Source of the DNA: Streptomyces composti | GTDB taxonomy: Bacteria > Actinomycetota > Actinomycetes > Streptomycetales > Streptomycetaceae | Length of the DNA: 64,000 bases | Assembly (NCBI RefSeq): GCF_012034205.1 | Contig: NZ_JAATEM010000028.1 | Coordinates: 38,397 to 102,396 of the forward strand | Direction of reading: 5' to 3' | Part shown: piece by piece, positions 50,061-64,000 of the stretch | Layout: the number at the start of each line of letters is the position of its first letter | Position numbering within the stretch: the stretch's first letter is position 1 | Notes under the pieces: generated by a model | Database searches by the model: none | What the model was told of the DNA's origin: nothing | What the model saw: the letters and a program-made list of their open reading frames with translations, nothing else | Position numbers and translations under genes: made by a program

Positions 50061-52820
50061 CTACCCTTCAGACTCCCCGCGGAGCATGGCGAGCACGCCA
50101 TCCAGCTCATCAGGTTTCACGAGAACGTCACGAGCCTTCGACCCCTCGCTCGGCCCGACGATGTTCCGCGACTCCATCAGGTCCATCAGCCGGCCGGCCT
50201 TGGCGAAGCCGACGCGCAGCTTGCGCTGGAGCATCGAGGTCGAGCCGAACTGGGTGGAGACGACCAGCTCGGCCGCCTGGCACAGCAGGTCGAGGTCGTC
50301 GCCGATGTCCTCGTCGATCTCCTTCTTCTGCTTGGTGCCGACGACCACGTCGTCCCGGAAGACCGGAGCCATCTGCTCCTTGCAGTGCCGGACGACGGCC
50401 GCGACCTCCTCCTCGGTCACGAAGGCGCCCTGCATGCGGATGGGCTTGTTGGCGCCCATCGGCAGGAAGAGTCCGTCGCCCTTGCCGATCAGCTTCTCGG
50501 CGCCGGGCTGGTCGAGGATGACCCGGGAGTCGGCGAGCGAGGAGGTGGCGAAGGCGAGCCGGGAGGGCACGTTCGCCTTGATGAGACCGGTGACGACGTC
50601 CACCGACGGGCGCTGGGTGGCCAGCACCAGGTGGATGCCGGCCGCTCGCGCGAGCTGGGTGATGCGCACGATGGCGTCCTCGACGTCCCGCGGGGCGACC
50701 ATCATCAGGTCGGCCAACTCGTCGACGATGACCAGCAGATACGGGTACGGCTGGAGTTCCCGCTCGCTGCCCTCGGGCTGCTTGACCTTGCCCTCGCGCA
50801 CGGCGCGGTTGAAGTCGTCGATGTGCCGGTAGCCGTAGGCGGCGAGGTCGTCGTAGCGCAGGTCCATCTCGCGCACCACCCACTGCAGCGCCTCGGCGGC
50901 CCGCTTGGGATTGGTGATGATCGGCGTGATCAGGTGCGGGATGCCCTCGTACGCGGTGAGCTCCACGCGCTTGGGGTCGACCAGGATCATCCGGACGTCC
51001 TCCGGGGTCGCCCGCATCATGATCGAGGTGATCAGGCAGTTGATGCAGGACGACTTGCCGGAGCCGGTGGCGCCGGCGACCAGCATGTGCGGCATCTTCG
51101 CCAGCGAGTGCATGACGTAGCCGCCCTCGACGTCCTTGCCGAAGGCGACCAGCATCGGATCGTCGTCCTCGGCGGACTCCGCGAGCCGCAGCACGTCGCC
51201 GAGGTTGACCATCTCCCGGTCGGTGTTGGGGATCTCGATGCCGACCGCGGACTTGCCGGGGATCGGGCTGATGATCCGCACATCGGGGCTGGCCACGGCG
51301 TAGGCGATGTTCTTGGTGAGCGCGGTGATGCGCTCCACCTTCACGGCCGGGCCGAGCTCCACCTCGTAGCGGGTGACCGTCGGGCCGCGGGTGAATCCGG
51401 TGACCCGGGCGTCCACCTTGAACTCGGTGAAGACGGTGGTGAGCGACTCGACGATGGCGTCGTTGGCCGCGCTGCGCGCCTTGCCGGGGCCGCCGCGGGT
51501 GAGCAGGTCCAGGGACGGCAGCGCGTAGGTGATGTCCCCGGACAGCTGGAGCTGCTCGGCCCGCGGGGGCAGCTCGCGCGGCTTGGCGGGCGGGGTCTTG
51601 GTCAGGTCGGGGACGGAGCTCTCGGGCTCCTGTCGCGGCTTGCTCCCCGCGGCGGGCTGGTCCTGCTGGGGGCGGGCGGCCGGGACCGGGGTGGGTGTGG
51701 TGGGCTCCTGGTCGCCGACGCGCACGCCCTGGGTGAGGTCGGCGACCACCGGGGAGGGCGGCATTCCGTGCAGCACGGCACCGTCGAGGGCGGCGGCCGC
51801 GGCGGCGGCCACGTCGACCGCGTCCATGGGGCGGCCGGCGTCGGGCTGCGGCACGGCGGACCTGCGGGGCCGGCGGCGACGGGAGAGCGCCTCCTCCTCG
51901 GCCGCGTCGGGATCGTAGTCCCGGGGCGCGGAACGGCCGCGCCGGCGACGGCCGGCGGGCAGGGCCTCGCGCCACTGCTCCTCGTAGCGCTCGTCGTCCT
52001 CGCTGTACTCCTCGAACCCGCCGGCCTCGCTGCCGTCGTGGATGAGGCCGAGCTTCACCCCGAGCTGCCGCAGCCGCTGCGGCACGGCGTTGACCGGGGT
52101 GGCCGTGACCACCAGCAGGCCGAAGATGGTGAGCAGCACCAGCAGCGGTACCGCCAGCATGTCGGTCATGGTGTACGACAGCGGGGTGGCCGCGGCCCAG
52201 CCGATGAGCCCGCCGGCGTCCCTTATGGCGTTCATGCCCGCGCTGCGGGCGGGCGAGCCGCAGGCGATGTGCACCTGCCCGAGCACGCCGATGACGAGCG
52301 CGGACAGGCCGATGACGATCCGTCCGTTGGCCTCGGGCTTCTCCGGGTGCCGGATCAGGCGCACGGCGATGGCGCCGACCAGCACCGGCACCAGCAGGTC
52401 GAGCCGGCCGAAGGCGCCCGTGACCAGGATCTCCACCAGGTCGCCGACCGGCCCCTGCAGATCGGCCCAGGTGCCGGCGGCGACGATCAGGGCGATGGCG
52501 AGCAGCAGCAGCGCGAGTCCGTCCTTGCGGTGCGCGGGGTCGAGGTTCTTGGCACCCTGCCCTATCCCGCGGAAGATCGCGCCGACGGCGTGCGCCAGCC
52601 CCAGCCAGAGGGCGCGCACCAGGCGGTAGACGCCCCCGGTCGGGTTCGGCGCCGGCTTGGGCGCGGGCTTCTTCGCCGGGGCCCGCTTGGCGGCGCCCTT
52701 CTTGGCGGGAGCCTTCTTCGCGGGGGCCTTCTTGGCGGCGGCCTTCTTCGCCGGAGCCTTCGCCGAAGCGGCCGCCTTCTTCGCGGGCGACTTCTTGGCT
52801 GCGGAGGGACGTGAGGCCAT
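50061..52820 (-). CDS. ftsK: DNA translocase FtsK/SpoIIIE
   Basis: Septum-located DNA pump of 919 residues that clears chromosomes from closing sporulation septa. The first about 60 residues are Lys/Ala/Pro repeats (AAKKAPAKKAPAKK type), a basic tail found in several Streptomyces DNA-associated proteins. About four membrane segments span 70-255. A long acidic/Pro-rich linker (about 270-430) precedes the motor, which has the Walker A GATGSGKSS near 585, Walker B LLVIVDELADLMM and LATQRPSVDVVTGLIKAN. The gamma (winged helix) domain at the C-terminus starts near 850 (AELVVSTQFGSTSMLQRKLRVG read in parts). ATG 52818-52820 is chosen; no strong ribosome-binding site. Confidence 0.96.
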   Translation of the reverse strand: MASRPSAAKKSPAKKAAASAKAPAKKAAAKKAPAKKAPAKKGAAKRAPAKKPAPKPAPNPTGGVYRLVRALWLGLAHAVGAIFRGIGQGAKNLDPAHRKDGLALLLLAIALIVAAGTWADLQGPVGDLVEILVTGAFGRLDLLVPVLVGAIAVRLIRHPEKPEANGRIVIGLSALVIGVLGQVHIACGSPARSAGMNAIRDAGGLIGWAAATPLSYTMTDMLAVPLLVLLTIFGLLVVTATPVNAVPQRLRQLGVKLGLIHDGSEAGGFEEYSEDDERYEEQWREALPAGRRRRGRSAPRDYDPDAAEEEALSRRRRPRRSAVPQPDAGRPMDAVDVAAAAAAALDGAVLHGMPPSPVVADLTQGVRVGDQEPTTPTPVPAARPQQDQPAAGSKPRQEPESSVPDLTKTPPAKPRELPPRAEQLQLSGDITYALPSLDLLTRGGPGKARSAANDAIVESLTTVFTEFKVDARVTGFTRGPTVTRYEVELGPAVKVERITALTKNIAYAVASPDVRIISPIPGKSAVGIEIPNTDREMVNLGDVLRLAESAEDDDPMLVAFGKDVEGGYVMHSLAKMPHMLVAGATGSGKSSCINCLITSIMMRATPEDVRMILVDPKRVELTAYEGIPHLITPIITNPKRAAEALQWVVREMDLRYDDLAAYGYRHIDDFNRAVREGKVKQPEGSERELQPYPYLLVIVDELADLMMVAPRDVEDAIVRITQLARAAGIHLVLATQRPSVDVVTGLIKANVPSRLAFATSSLADSRVILDQPGAEKLIGKGDGLFLPMGANKPIRMQGAFVTEEEVAAVVRHCKEQMAPVFRDDVVVGTKQKKEIDEDIGDDLDLLCQAAELVVSTQFGSTSMLQRKLRVGFAKAGRLMDLMESRNIVGPSEGSKARDVLVKPDELDGVLAMLRGESEG

Positions 52821-52977
52821 AGGTGTGAGGTTACCGGTGGAGACGCCGGGGGACACGTGTGCCCGATGCTTCACCCGTTCGTGTCGCTTCTTGCGTGGGA
52901 GTGAAGTTGACGCCACATGACAGCGGCCTCCCGTCGGCCGTGCTTCGGGAGACCGGTTAACGCCCTTGCTGGGGGCG

Positions 52978-53655
52978 TCAGTCCTGCGAGGGGATCGAGG
53001 AGGCGTTGCCCGCGCCGGGCTCGAGCGCGTCCAGCGCCCGCCGCAACCCCGTGAGCTTGCGCTCGAGATGAGCCGCCGTCGCCACCGCGGCCGCGTCGGT
53101 GCTGTCGTCGTTGAGCTGCTTGGTCAGCGCCTCGGCCTGCTCCTCCACGGCCGCGAGCCGCGCCGACAGCTCGGCGAGCAGCCCCGCGGACTCCTTCGGC
53201 TCGCCGGCGTTCTTCTCGCCGCCCTCCAACTGCAGCCGCAGCAGCGCCGCCTGCTCGCGCAGCTGGCAGTTCTTCATGTACAGCTCGACGAAGACCGACA
53301 CCTTGGCGCGCAGCACCCAGGGGTCGAACGGCTTGGAGATGTAGTCGACCGCGCCCGCGGCGTAGCCCCGGAAGGTGTGATGCGGGCCGTGGTTGATCGC
53401 TGTCAGGAAGATGATCGGGATGTCCCGGGTCCGCTCGCGCCGCTTGATGTGCGCGGCGGTCTCGAATCCGTCCATGCCCGGCATCTGGACGTCCAGCAGG
53501 ATCACGGCGAAATCGTCCGTGAGCAGTGCCTTCAGCGCTTCTTCCCCGGACGATGCCCGCACCAGTGTCTGATCGAGCGCAGAGAGGATCGCCTCCAGCG
53601 CCAGCAGATTCTCCGGCCGGTCATCGACCAGGAGGATCTTGGCCTTCTGAACCAT
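52978..53655 (-). CDS. osaB: Response regulator OsaB (osmoadaptation)
   Basis: Protein of 225 residues. The N-terminal receiver domain has ILLVDDRPENLLALEAIL, phospho-acceptor Asp in VILLDVQMPGMDG (about 55) and Lys in ISKPFDPWVLRAKV. Instead of a DNA-binding domain the C-terminal half is a long coiled coil (about 135-210: ELYMKNCQLREQAALLRLQLE and LAAVEEQAEALTKQLND). This matches OsaB of S. coelicolor, the response regulator required for osmoadaptation and aerial development and encoded next to the hybrid kinase OsaA. ATG 53653-53655 follows GAGGAGGG. A minus-strand GGGTAC lies 44 bp upstream of the start. Confidence 0.9.
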   Translation of the reverse strand: MVQKAKILLVDDRPENLLALEAILSALDQTLVRASSGEEALKALLTDDFAVILLDVQMPGMDGFETAAHIKRRERTRDIPIIFLTAINHGPHHTFRGYAAGAVDYISKPFDPWVLRAKVSVFVELYMKNCQLREQAALLRLQLEGGEKNAGEPKESAGLLAELSARLAAVEEQAEALTKQLNDDSTDAAAVATAAHLERKLTGLRRALDALEPGAGNASSIPSQD

Positions 53656-54194
53656 GGCCCGCCCTCCTCGCCCCGGCTTGGGGCCTCCCCTGTCCGCGGT
53701 ACCCGGGGAAGCACCGGCGGGTGCCCACCCGGGGGACGACTCCCTTGCGCCGCCCGTCCTTGTGCCGGTCATCGTAGCTGCACCCCGCCCGTCGCCACAC
53801 CCTGTCACCGCGATGTCACTGTGCACATAGCGGAAACGCGGCGGGAGACCAGAAGGTTCCCCGAATCCCGTACTTCTACACGACTTCACCAGCGCCGCGT
53901 CGGCAACTCGACCGGCTCGACCGAAGCTTCCCGTCATGTTCACGCAGCCTTCGTGATCGGCCACCGCGGCCACCGGGCCGGTCACTGCGGGTCGCCGCGC
54001 CACTCGCCGTGCCGGACGCCTCGCCGGTCACTCCGCTGACGCGCCGCTCCCCTCGGCACGCACGCGCCGGTCCGCCTCGGCGCGCACCCGACGGCTCGCC
54101 TCGCACGCACGCGCCGGTCCGCCTCGGCGCGCACCCGACGGCTCGCCTCGGCGCACACCCGCCGGACCTCTCGGCGCTCACCTCCCTCGTCGTC
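53656..54194. other. osaB-osaA intergenic region
   Basis: A 539-bp gap between the osaA stop and osaB start, on the same strand. The half nearest osaA carries a perfect 47-bp tandem duplication (54056-54149). The half nearest osaB must hold the osaB promoter; a minus-strand GGGTAC at 53699-53704 could be a sigma-B-type -10. No gene was recognised, although GC bias keeps long frames open. Confidence 0.55.
54056..54149. repeat. Perfect 47-bp tandem duplication
   Basis: The 47-bp unit beginning GCACGCACGCGCCGGTCCGC and ending GACGGCTCGCCTC occurs at 54056-54102 and again, identical, at 54103-54149. A decayed partial third copy (GGCGCACACCCGCCGG) follows. It lies 46 bp beyond the osaA stop. Confidence 0.93.
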
Positions 54195-59690
<5,496 letters not shown>

Positions 59691-60085
59691 TGTGTCCCTC
59701 CCGCAGGGGTCGACCGTTACTGCCGTGCTCGGGTACCACCGGAGGCGTACCTGTTACTACTGCGTATACCTGTACTACTGCGAGTTCCGGCGGCCGTACC
59801 TTCGCGGCCCCCCATGGGCTGCTGCCCACTCGACGGATATGACACTCGGCCTGCCCGAACCCTCACAACCAGCCTGCCCAGTGTTTCACCCTCGCCGAAC
59901 CAGGCCATAACAGTTCGGCAGCTTCGCACATCGTCCGCACACCCTCCGGACGGAAACACTGCAGACCGGCATCCGCTCGGACGGCGAAGGTAAGTAACCT
60001 TGCATCCGGCTGTCCAGCCACGCCGGTCCGTCCGGCCTGGGCGGTGGCACGGGAGACGAGCGGGCACGGAGGGGCGGCCGCACAC
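59691..60085. promoter_or_regulatory. Divergent osaA / osaC control region
   Basis: A 395-bp region. Near osaA there are two TACTACTGCG direct repeats (about 59755-59792) in a locally AT-richer stretch, and a plus-strand GGGTAC at 59731-59736, which resembles the -10 of sigma-B-type promoters but has no well-spaced -35. No gene was found in this gap. Confidence 0.45.
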
Positions 60086-62839
60086 ATGACCACCGGACTG
60101 ATCCCTGGGGACCAGCCCCCGGACCCCCGGCCGACGGGCGACCTGCCGCACCAGCGGCATGCGCCGGTCGGCCACGGAGCCATGTCCGTCGAGAACCGGT
60201 CGAGGAGTTCTGTGATCACCGCGCGCGCGGCCGCAAGTTTCGAGCCCGTCGGGCGATCGGTCGCGAGCGCCCGCTCCTTCGTCCGCGACACCCTCCAGGG
60301 GTGGGGCTTCTCCGACATCGTGGACGACGCGGTCGTCCTCACCAGCGAACTGGTGACCAACGCGGTCGTGCACGCCGGCACCTCGGCCGACCTCCTCTGC
60401 CTGCGCAGCGAGGACGGCGTGCGGATCGAGGTGGCCGACCGGTATCCGGAACGCGAGATCCCGGTCCAGGGCTCCGCGGTCAGCATGGGCAGCCCCGACC
60501 GCGAGGGCGGCCGCGGCCTGCAGCTCTGCGCCGCGCTCGCCGGCCGCTGGGGCGTGGAGTACACGCCGACCCACAAGACCGTCTGGTTCCAGCTCGACCT
60601 GCCCGAGCGCACCGTCGGCACCCGCGCCGCAGGACCCTCGCTCCCCGCCGACCTCCTTCCCCTCGCCGACGGCCGGATCCGGGTCGCCGTGGTGCAGATC
60701 GACCGGGCCGGCACCATCGCCTCCTGGAACGAGGACGCCGAGGAGCTCTTCGGCTACAAGGCCGACCAGGTCACCGGCAAGCCGCTCACCGACCTCGCTG
60801 CCTGGCCGCACACCCCCGGCACCGGCACCGGCATCGCCGAGGCCCTGCAGCTCTCCCGCTGGGAGGGCAGCTACGGCATCCGCAACGCCGACGGCCGCGT
60901 CACCCCCGTCTACGCCTCCCACCTGCGCGTCCGCGACACCGCGGGCGAACCCTCCACCGTCTGCCTCCTGGTACGCGACCACGAACGCGCCATACTGCAG
61001 ACACCGCTGCGCGGGACCACCACCGACACCTCCGGCTCCTCCGAGGGGCAGAACGCCGACCCCTTCGAGGTGTTCATCGGCTCCCCCGCCCCCGACGACC
61101 TCGACGGACTCCTCCAGCGCACGGTGGAGCGCGCCCGCGACATGCTCGACGGCGACGCCGCCTTCCTGCTCCTGGCCACCGACGACGAGACCGAGCTGGA
61201 GGTCCGCGCCTCCACCGGCCTGCCCTCCGCCCGCCAGCGCTTCGCCCGCGTCCCCGTCGAGGCGGGCACCGGCCGCTACAGCTCCGCCCGCATGCCGGCC
61301 GTGCACGACGACCTCACCGCCGTCCCCGGCGCCGTGCCGCTGCTCAACGGCACCGGCATGCGCTCGGTGGTCACCGTCCCGCTGAAGGTCGAGGGCCGGC
61401 TCACCGGCTCCCTCGGCGTCGCCGCGGAGGCACCGGGCCGCTACTCCAACGAGGAGGCGCTGCGCCTGCAGTTCGCCGCCGACCGTATCGCGCTGGCCGT
61501 GGAGTCCGCCCGGCTCGGCGAGCTGGAGCGCCTGCGCCGCGGCTCGCTGAGCTTCCTCGTCGAGGCCTCCGACCTGCTGGCCGGCACCCTGGACCGGGAC
61601 CAGACCCTCGCCCTCATGGCCCAGATGACGGTCCCGACGCTCGCCACCTGGTGCGCCGTCTACACCATCGCCGACCAGGCCTCCGAGCCGTACCTCTCCT
61701 ACGTGCTGCACGAGGACGAAGAACTCATCGACGGCATCAAGTCCCTGCTGTCGAAGATCCCCCCGCCCGACCCGGTCCCCACCCCCGGCGCCCGCGTCTG
61801 GTCCGCGCCCGGAGAGGTCGCCCACCAGGCCGCCCTGCGCACCTCGATGCGAAGCCTGGGCCTGAGCGGCGGCCCGAGCAACCAGGTCACCCCCGGCATC
61901 GGCCCCACCCTCGCGACCGCCCAGGCGGTCGGCGGGGAAACGGTCGTGCTGCCCCTGGTCGCCCGCAACCGCGTCATCGGCATGCTCACCCTCGGCAAAC
62001 CCACCGACGAGCACTTCCGCCAGGAGATCCTGGAACTCGCCGAGGACCTCTCCCGCCGAGCCGCCCTGGCCCTGGACAACGCGCGCCTGTACTCCGAGCG
62101 CACCGCCATCAGCCAGTCCCTCCAGCGCAGTCTGCTGCCGCCCGAGCTGCCGCAGATCGACGGCGTCGAGGTCGAGGTCATCTACCGCGCGGCCGGCGAG
62201 GGCAACGAGGTCGGCGGCGACTTCTACGACCTGTTCCCCATCAGCGACGGCGCCTACGGCTTCGCCATCGGCGACGTCTGCGGCACCGGCCCCAACGCCG
62301 CCGCGGTCACCGGCCTGGCCCGCCACGCCCTGCGCCTGCTGGCCCGCGAGGGCCTCAGCGGCCCGGCCGTCCTGCAGCGACTCAACTCCGCGATCCTCGA
62401 CGAGGGCGCCCGCAGCCGCTTCCTCACCCTGCTCTACGGCGAGCTGCGCCCGCGGGAGGACGGCAGCGCGGAGCTCAAGGTGGTCTGCGCCGGCCACCCG
62501 CTGCCGCTGAGGCTGCGTCAGGACGGCACGGTCGAACCGGCGGCCGAACCCCAGCCGCTCCTCGGCGTCCTGGAGGACCTCGAGCTCTACGAGGAGACCG
62601 TCACCCTCGACCCGGGCGACGTCCTCCTCTGCGTCACGGACGGCGTCACCGAACGCCGCGAGGGCAACCGCATGCTGGGCGACGACGGCCTCGCCGACGT
62701 CCTCACCACCTGCACGGGCTTGACGGCCGGCGCCGTGGCGGCCCGCATCATGCGAGCCGTGGAACGCTTCGCTTCCGACGCCCCGTCCGACGACATGGCC
62801 ATCCTGGCGATGCGCGTCCCGGAGCCCCACCAGGACTGA
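60086..62839 (+). CDS. osaC: OsaC: anti-sigma-kinase / PAS / GAF / PP2C phosphatase multidomain protein
   Basis: Regulator of 917 residues. Domains in order: an RsbW-type HATPase (about 45-175, SELVTNAVVHAG and GRGLQLCAALAGRWGVEY), a PAS domain (about 200-310, ASWNEDAEELFGYKADQVTGKPL), two GAF domains (about 350-490 and 495-675), and a C-terminal PP2C/SpoIIE phosphatase (about 685-915) with GNEVGGDFYDLFPI and SDDMAILAMRV metal-binding segments. In S. coelicolor OsaC binds sigma-B and ends the osmotic stress response, and the gene is divergent from osaA, as here. ATG 60086 has GGAGGGG eleven bases upstream; ATG 60182 (MSVENRS) is an alternative start. Confidence 0.9.
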   Translation: MTTGLIPGDQPPDPRPTGDLPHQRHAPVGHGAMSVENRSRSSVITARAAASFEPVGRSVASARSFVRDTLQGWGFSDIVDDAVVLTSELVTNAVVHAGTSADLLCLRSEDGVRIEVADRYPEREIPVQGSAVSMGSPDREGGRGLQLCAALAGRWGVEYTPTHKTVWFQLDLPERTVGTRAAGPSLPADLLPLADGRIRVAVVQIDRAGTIASWNEDAEELFGYKADQVTGKPLTDLAAWPHTPGTGTGIAEALQLSRWEGSYGIRNADGRVTPVYASHLRVRDTAGEPSTVCLLVRDHERAILQTPLRGTTTDTSGSSEGQNADPFEVFIGSPAPDDLDGLLQRTVERARDMLDGDAAFLLLATDDETELEVRASTGLPSARQRFARVPVEAGTGRYSSARMPAVHDDLTAVPGAVPLLNGTGMRSVVTVPLKVEGRLTGSLGVAAEAPGRYSNEEALRLQFAADRIALAVESARLGELERLRRGSLSFLVEASDLLAGTLDRDQTLALMAQMTVPTLATWCAVYTIADQASEPYLSYVLHEDEELIDGIKSLLSKIPPPDPVPTPGARVWSAPGEVAHQAALRTSMRSLGLSGGPSNQVTPGIGPTLATAQAVGGETVVLPLVARNRVIGMLTLGKPTDEHFRQEILELAEDLSRRAALALDNARLYSERTAISQSLQRSLLPPELPQIDGVEVEVIYRAAGEGNEVGGDFYDLFPISDGAYGFAIGDVCGTGPNAAAVTGLARHALRLLAREGLSGPAVLQRLNSAILDEGARSRFLTLLYGELRPREDGSAELKVVCAGHPLPLRLRQDGTVEPAAEPQPLLGVLEDLELYEETVTLDPGDVLLCVTDGVTERREGNRMLGDDGLADVLTTCTGLTAGAVAARIMRAVERFASDAPSDDMAILAMRVPEPHQD

Positions 62840-62859
62840 CCGGGCGGGACTCGGCAACA

Positions 62860-62898
62860 GCCGTCGGCCGCCCGACCCTTCGAAGGGGCGCCGACGGC
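62860..62898 (+). terminator. osaC terminator hairpin
   Basis: GCCGTCGGC (62860-62868) pairs with GCCGACGGC (62890-62898), enclosing CCCTTCGAAGGG as an inner stem. It begins 21 bp after the osaC stop. No T-tract. Confidence 0.7.
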
Positions 62899-63008
62899 CT
62901 GCCCGGCCGTCGCCCAGCGTGTCGCGCGGGCCTCCTCGCCGGGCCGCTTCTCGTCCTCCCTCGCCCGCAGATCTCGCCCACAGATTCTGCCCGCGACCCC
63001 ATACGACT

Positions 63009-63037
63009 AAGGCCCCGCCCTTGAAGGGCGAGGCCTT
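63009..63037. terminator. T-tailed terminator between osaC and tRNA-Thr
   Basis: AAGGCC/GGCCTT and CGCCCT/AGGGCG stems separated by one C-A mismatch, with TTCGTTT following on the plus strand. It can stop transcription from osaC and, in the opposite direction, the tRNA transcript that ends 11 bp away. Confidence 0.75.
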
Positions 63038-63047
63038 TTCGTTTCAG

Positions 63048-63120
63048 AGCCCCCAAACGGAATCGAACCGTTGACCTTCTCCTTACCATGGAGACGCTCT
63101 ACCGACTGAGCTATAGGGGC
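63048..63120 (-). tRNA. tRNA-Thr (anticodon GGU)
   Basis: The minus strand folds into a 73-nt cloverleaf. The acceptor stem is GCCCCTA with TGGGGGC, the D-arm carries AGCTCAGTCGGTAGAGC, the anticodon arm is TCTCC-ATGGTAA-GGAGA with anticodon GGT (reads ACC/ACU, Thr), and the T-arm holds GGTTCGATTCC. The discriminator base is U and CCA is not encoded (CTGAAA follows). The AGCTCAG and GGTTCGATTCC boxes are intact. Confidence 0.95.
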
Positions 63121-63208
63121 CTGCTGCTGCGCCGAGGTTTCCCTCCGGGTTTCCCCCGCGGCAACGGAATAGATCATACCCCGAACAGACCTGTGCTCCT
63201 AACCGGGC

Positions 63209-63898
63209 TCAGCAGGCCGGCTGCAGCAGCCCGCCCAGCGCATTGCAGGCGGCGACCATGCGCCGCATGTCCCGTTTCGTGAGCGAGGCTTCGACCGGCA
63301 ACGCCAGCGTTTCCGCGGCAGCCCGTTCGGTCTCCGGCAGCGAAACGCGCCGGAGGAACTCCGGCATCCGGTGCACCGGCGTCTTCACCGGTACCCGGCA
63401 TTCAACTCCCTTCGCACGTATGGCCCGTGCGAAGGCATCCCGGTCGGGCCGCCCATTGCCGGGCACCCGCACGACGTACTGCTGATAGGTGTGCCCAACC
63501 GCCCCTTCGGGCGTCCGCACCCCCGTCAGCTTCCTATCGAGATAGGCCGCCCGCGCCCTTCGCAGAGCGATCTCCTCGTCCGACGCTTCCTCAACTCCGC
63601 CGGCGTCCCTGTGCTCCAGCACCAGCAGGCCGCGGCTCTCCCCGAACGCCAGGAACGGCCCCAGTCCGGCGGGGCGTCCGAAGCGGTGCACGACCACGAC
63701 GGCCGCGGTCCTCGGCGTCACGGCAGCCGCCACGGCGGCCCGGTCGAGGCAGTACGTCATGGGATCGATGTCCGCGAACACGGGTGACGCACCCGCGGTC
63801 CGCACGGCCTCCGCGACTTCCACATTCCCGAAGGCCGGCACGATCACCTCGTCCCCGATGCCGACTCCGGCGGCTCTGAGCAGTGCAGCGGTACCCAT
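63209..63898 (-). CDS. Shortened DegT/DnrJ/EryC1-family protein lacking the PLP-lysine segment
   Basis: Protein of 229 residues against about 370 for the family. It begins within the usual SGTAAL motif (MGTAALLRAAGVGIGDEVIV read in two parts), continues normally through GASPVFADIDPMTYCLD and VVVVHRFGRPAGLGPFL to LLVLEHRDAGG. From there it jumps to the C-terminal region (RARAAYLDRKLTGV, HTYQQYVVRVPG, PVHRMPEFL). The roughly 75-residue stretch with the cofactor-binding Lys and the following Gly loop is missing, and the ED pair of the VVEDAAQ motif is altered to EH. It cannot be a standard aminotransferase. The reading frame is intact with normal codon bias, so it may have another role, such as dehydratase-like or sugar-binding. 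ATG 63896-63898 is the start. Confidence 0.7.
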   Translation of the reverse strand: MGTAALLRAAGVGIGDEVIVPAFGNVEVAEAVRTAGASPVFADIDPMTYCLDRAAVAAAVTPRTAAVVVVHRFGRPAGLGPFLAFGESRGLLVLEHRDAGGVEEASDEEIALRRARAAYLDRKLTGVRTPEGAVGHTYQQYVVRVPGNGRPDRDAFARAIRAKGVECRVPVKTPVHRMPEFLRRVSLPETERAAAETLALPVEASLTKRDMRRMVAACNALGGLLQPAC

Positions 63899-63947
63899 GC
63901 TTCGGATCGTCAGGGCACGATGTGAACGTCAAGTGACGCACAACAGA

Positions 63948-63989
63948 AAAGGGTTGGACCCAGAACCGAAGTTCCGGGTCCAACCCTTT
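63948..63989. terminator. Strong hairpin with A/T flanks at the window end
   Basis: A 19-bp stem with one mismatch (AAAGGGTTGGACCC at the outer end, 63948-63966 with 63971-63989) and loop CGAA. It is preceded by AACAGA and followed by TGAATATT. It would terminate a gene entering from beyond the window and lies 50 bp before the DegT-like start. Confidence 0.85.
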
Positions 63990-64000
63990 GAATATTAGTC

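Noticed and set aside
59731..59736. Sigma-B promoter upstream of osaC
   Set aside because: Only the GGGTAC -10-like hexamer is present. The nearest GTTA lies 11 bp upstream, too close for the expected 14-16 bp spacing, so it was not called as a promoter feature.
60301..63024. Arg/Pro-rich plus-strand frame inside osaC
   Set aside because: It is the out-of-frame shadow of osaC; it has no recognisable domain and the wrong codon-position GC pattern.

Overview
The window is chromosomal DNA from a Streptomyces or very close relative. The base composition is very GC-rich with a strong third-position G/C bias, many genes start with GTG or TTG, and gene content and order match the recA-ftsK-osa segment of Streptomyces chromosomes (in S. 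coelicolor roughly SCO5746 to SCO5802, from memory and not checked by search). It reads as core chromosome. I see no insertion sequence, prophage, integrase, CRISPR array, rRNA or secondary-metabolite cluster.

Layout. 1-7.5 kb: the 5' part of a DinG-type helicase, a two-gene siderophore-synthesis pair (acetyltransferase and IucA/IucC synthetase), and two tandem paralogous secreted lipoproteins with a trypsin-like protease domain. 7.5-20.5 kb: housekeeping genes, mostly on the minus strand (hflX, an M1 metallopeptidase, a RelA/SpoT homologue, dapF, miaA, miaB, a MazG-type protein) plus small unknowns. 20.6-27.6 kb: a TAXI-type binding protein, then the GluR-GluK two-component system divergent from the gluABCD glutamate transporter. 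27.7-30.8 kb: an FAD monooxygenase and a cysteine dioxygenase-rhodanese operon preceded by a cysteine-containing leader peptide. 30.9-36.2 kb: recX-recA with a LexA-type box, a repeat-bearing hypothetical, an AI-2E family permease, a DUF3046 protein and an alpha/alpha-toroid-like hypothetical. 36.2-45.2 kb: an AraC regulator overlapping azlC-azlD, the large helicase Lhr, an Nei-type glycosylase, and dpsB with a small membrane gene. 45.4-53 kb: the conserved actinobacterial run clgR, cinA, pgsA, rimO, RodZ-like gene, ftsK. 53-63 kb: the osmoadaptation system osaB, osaA and divergent osaC. 63-64 kb: tRNA-Thr(GGU) and a shortened DegT-family protein.

Functional themes are stress and growth control (ppGpp turnover, SOS repair, Clp-protease control, Dps, Osa signalling), tRNA and ribosome modification (miaA, miaB, rimO, hflX), amino-acid traffic (gluABCD, azlCD) and cysteine/sulfur catabolism.

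The most interesting items are: (1) a probable leaderless 28-codon leader peptide with a Cys-Val-Cys core ahead of cysteine dioxygenase; (2) a DegT-family open frame that has lost the segment carrying the PLP lysine; (3) an RSH enzyme with an intact hydrolase site but an eroded synthetase motif; (4) a 56-bp perfect palindrome after dapF; (5) several 9- to 47-bp tandem repeats placed at gene ends; (6) an AraC frame running 130 bp into the exporter gene next to it. All functional assignments rest on motifs and context read by eye; no database search was run.
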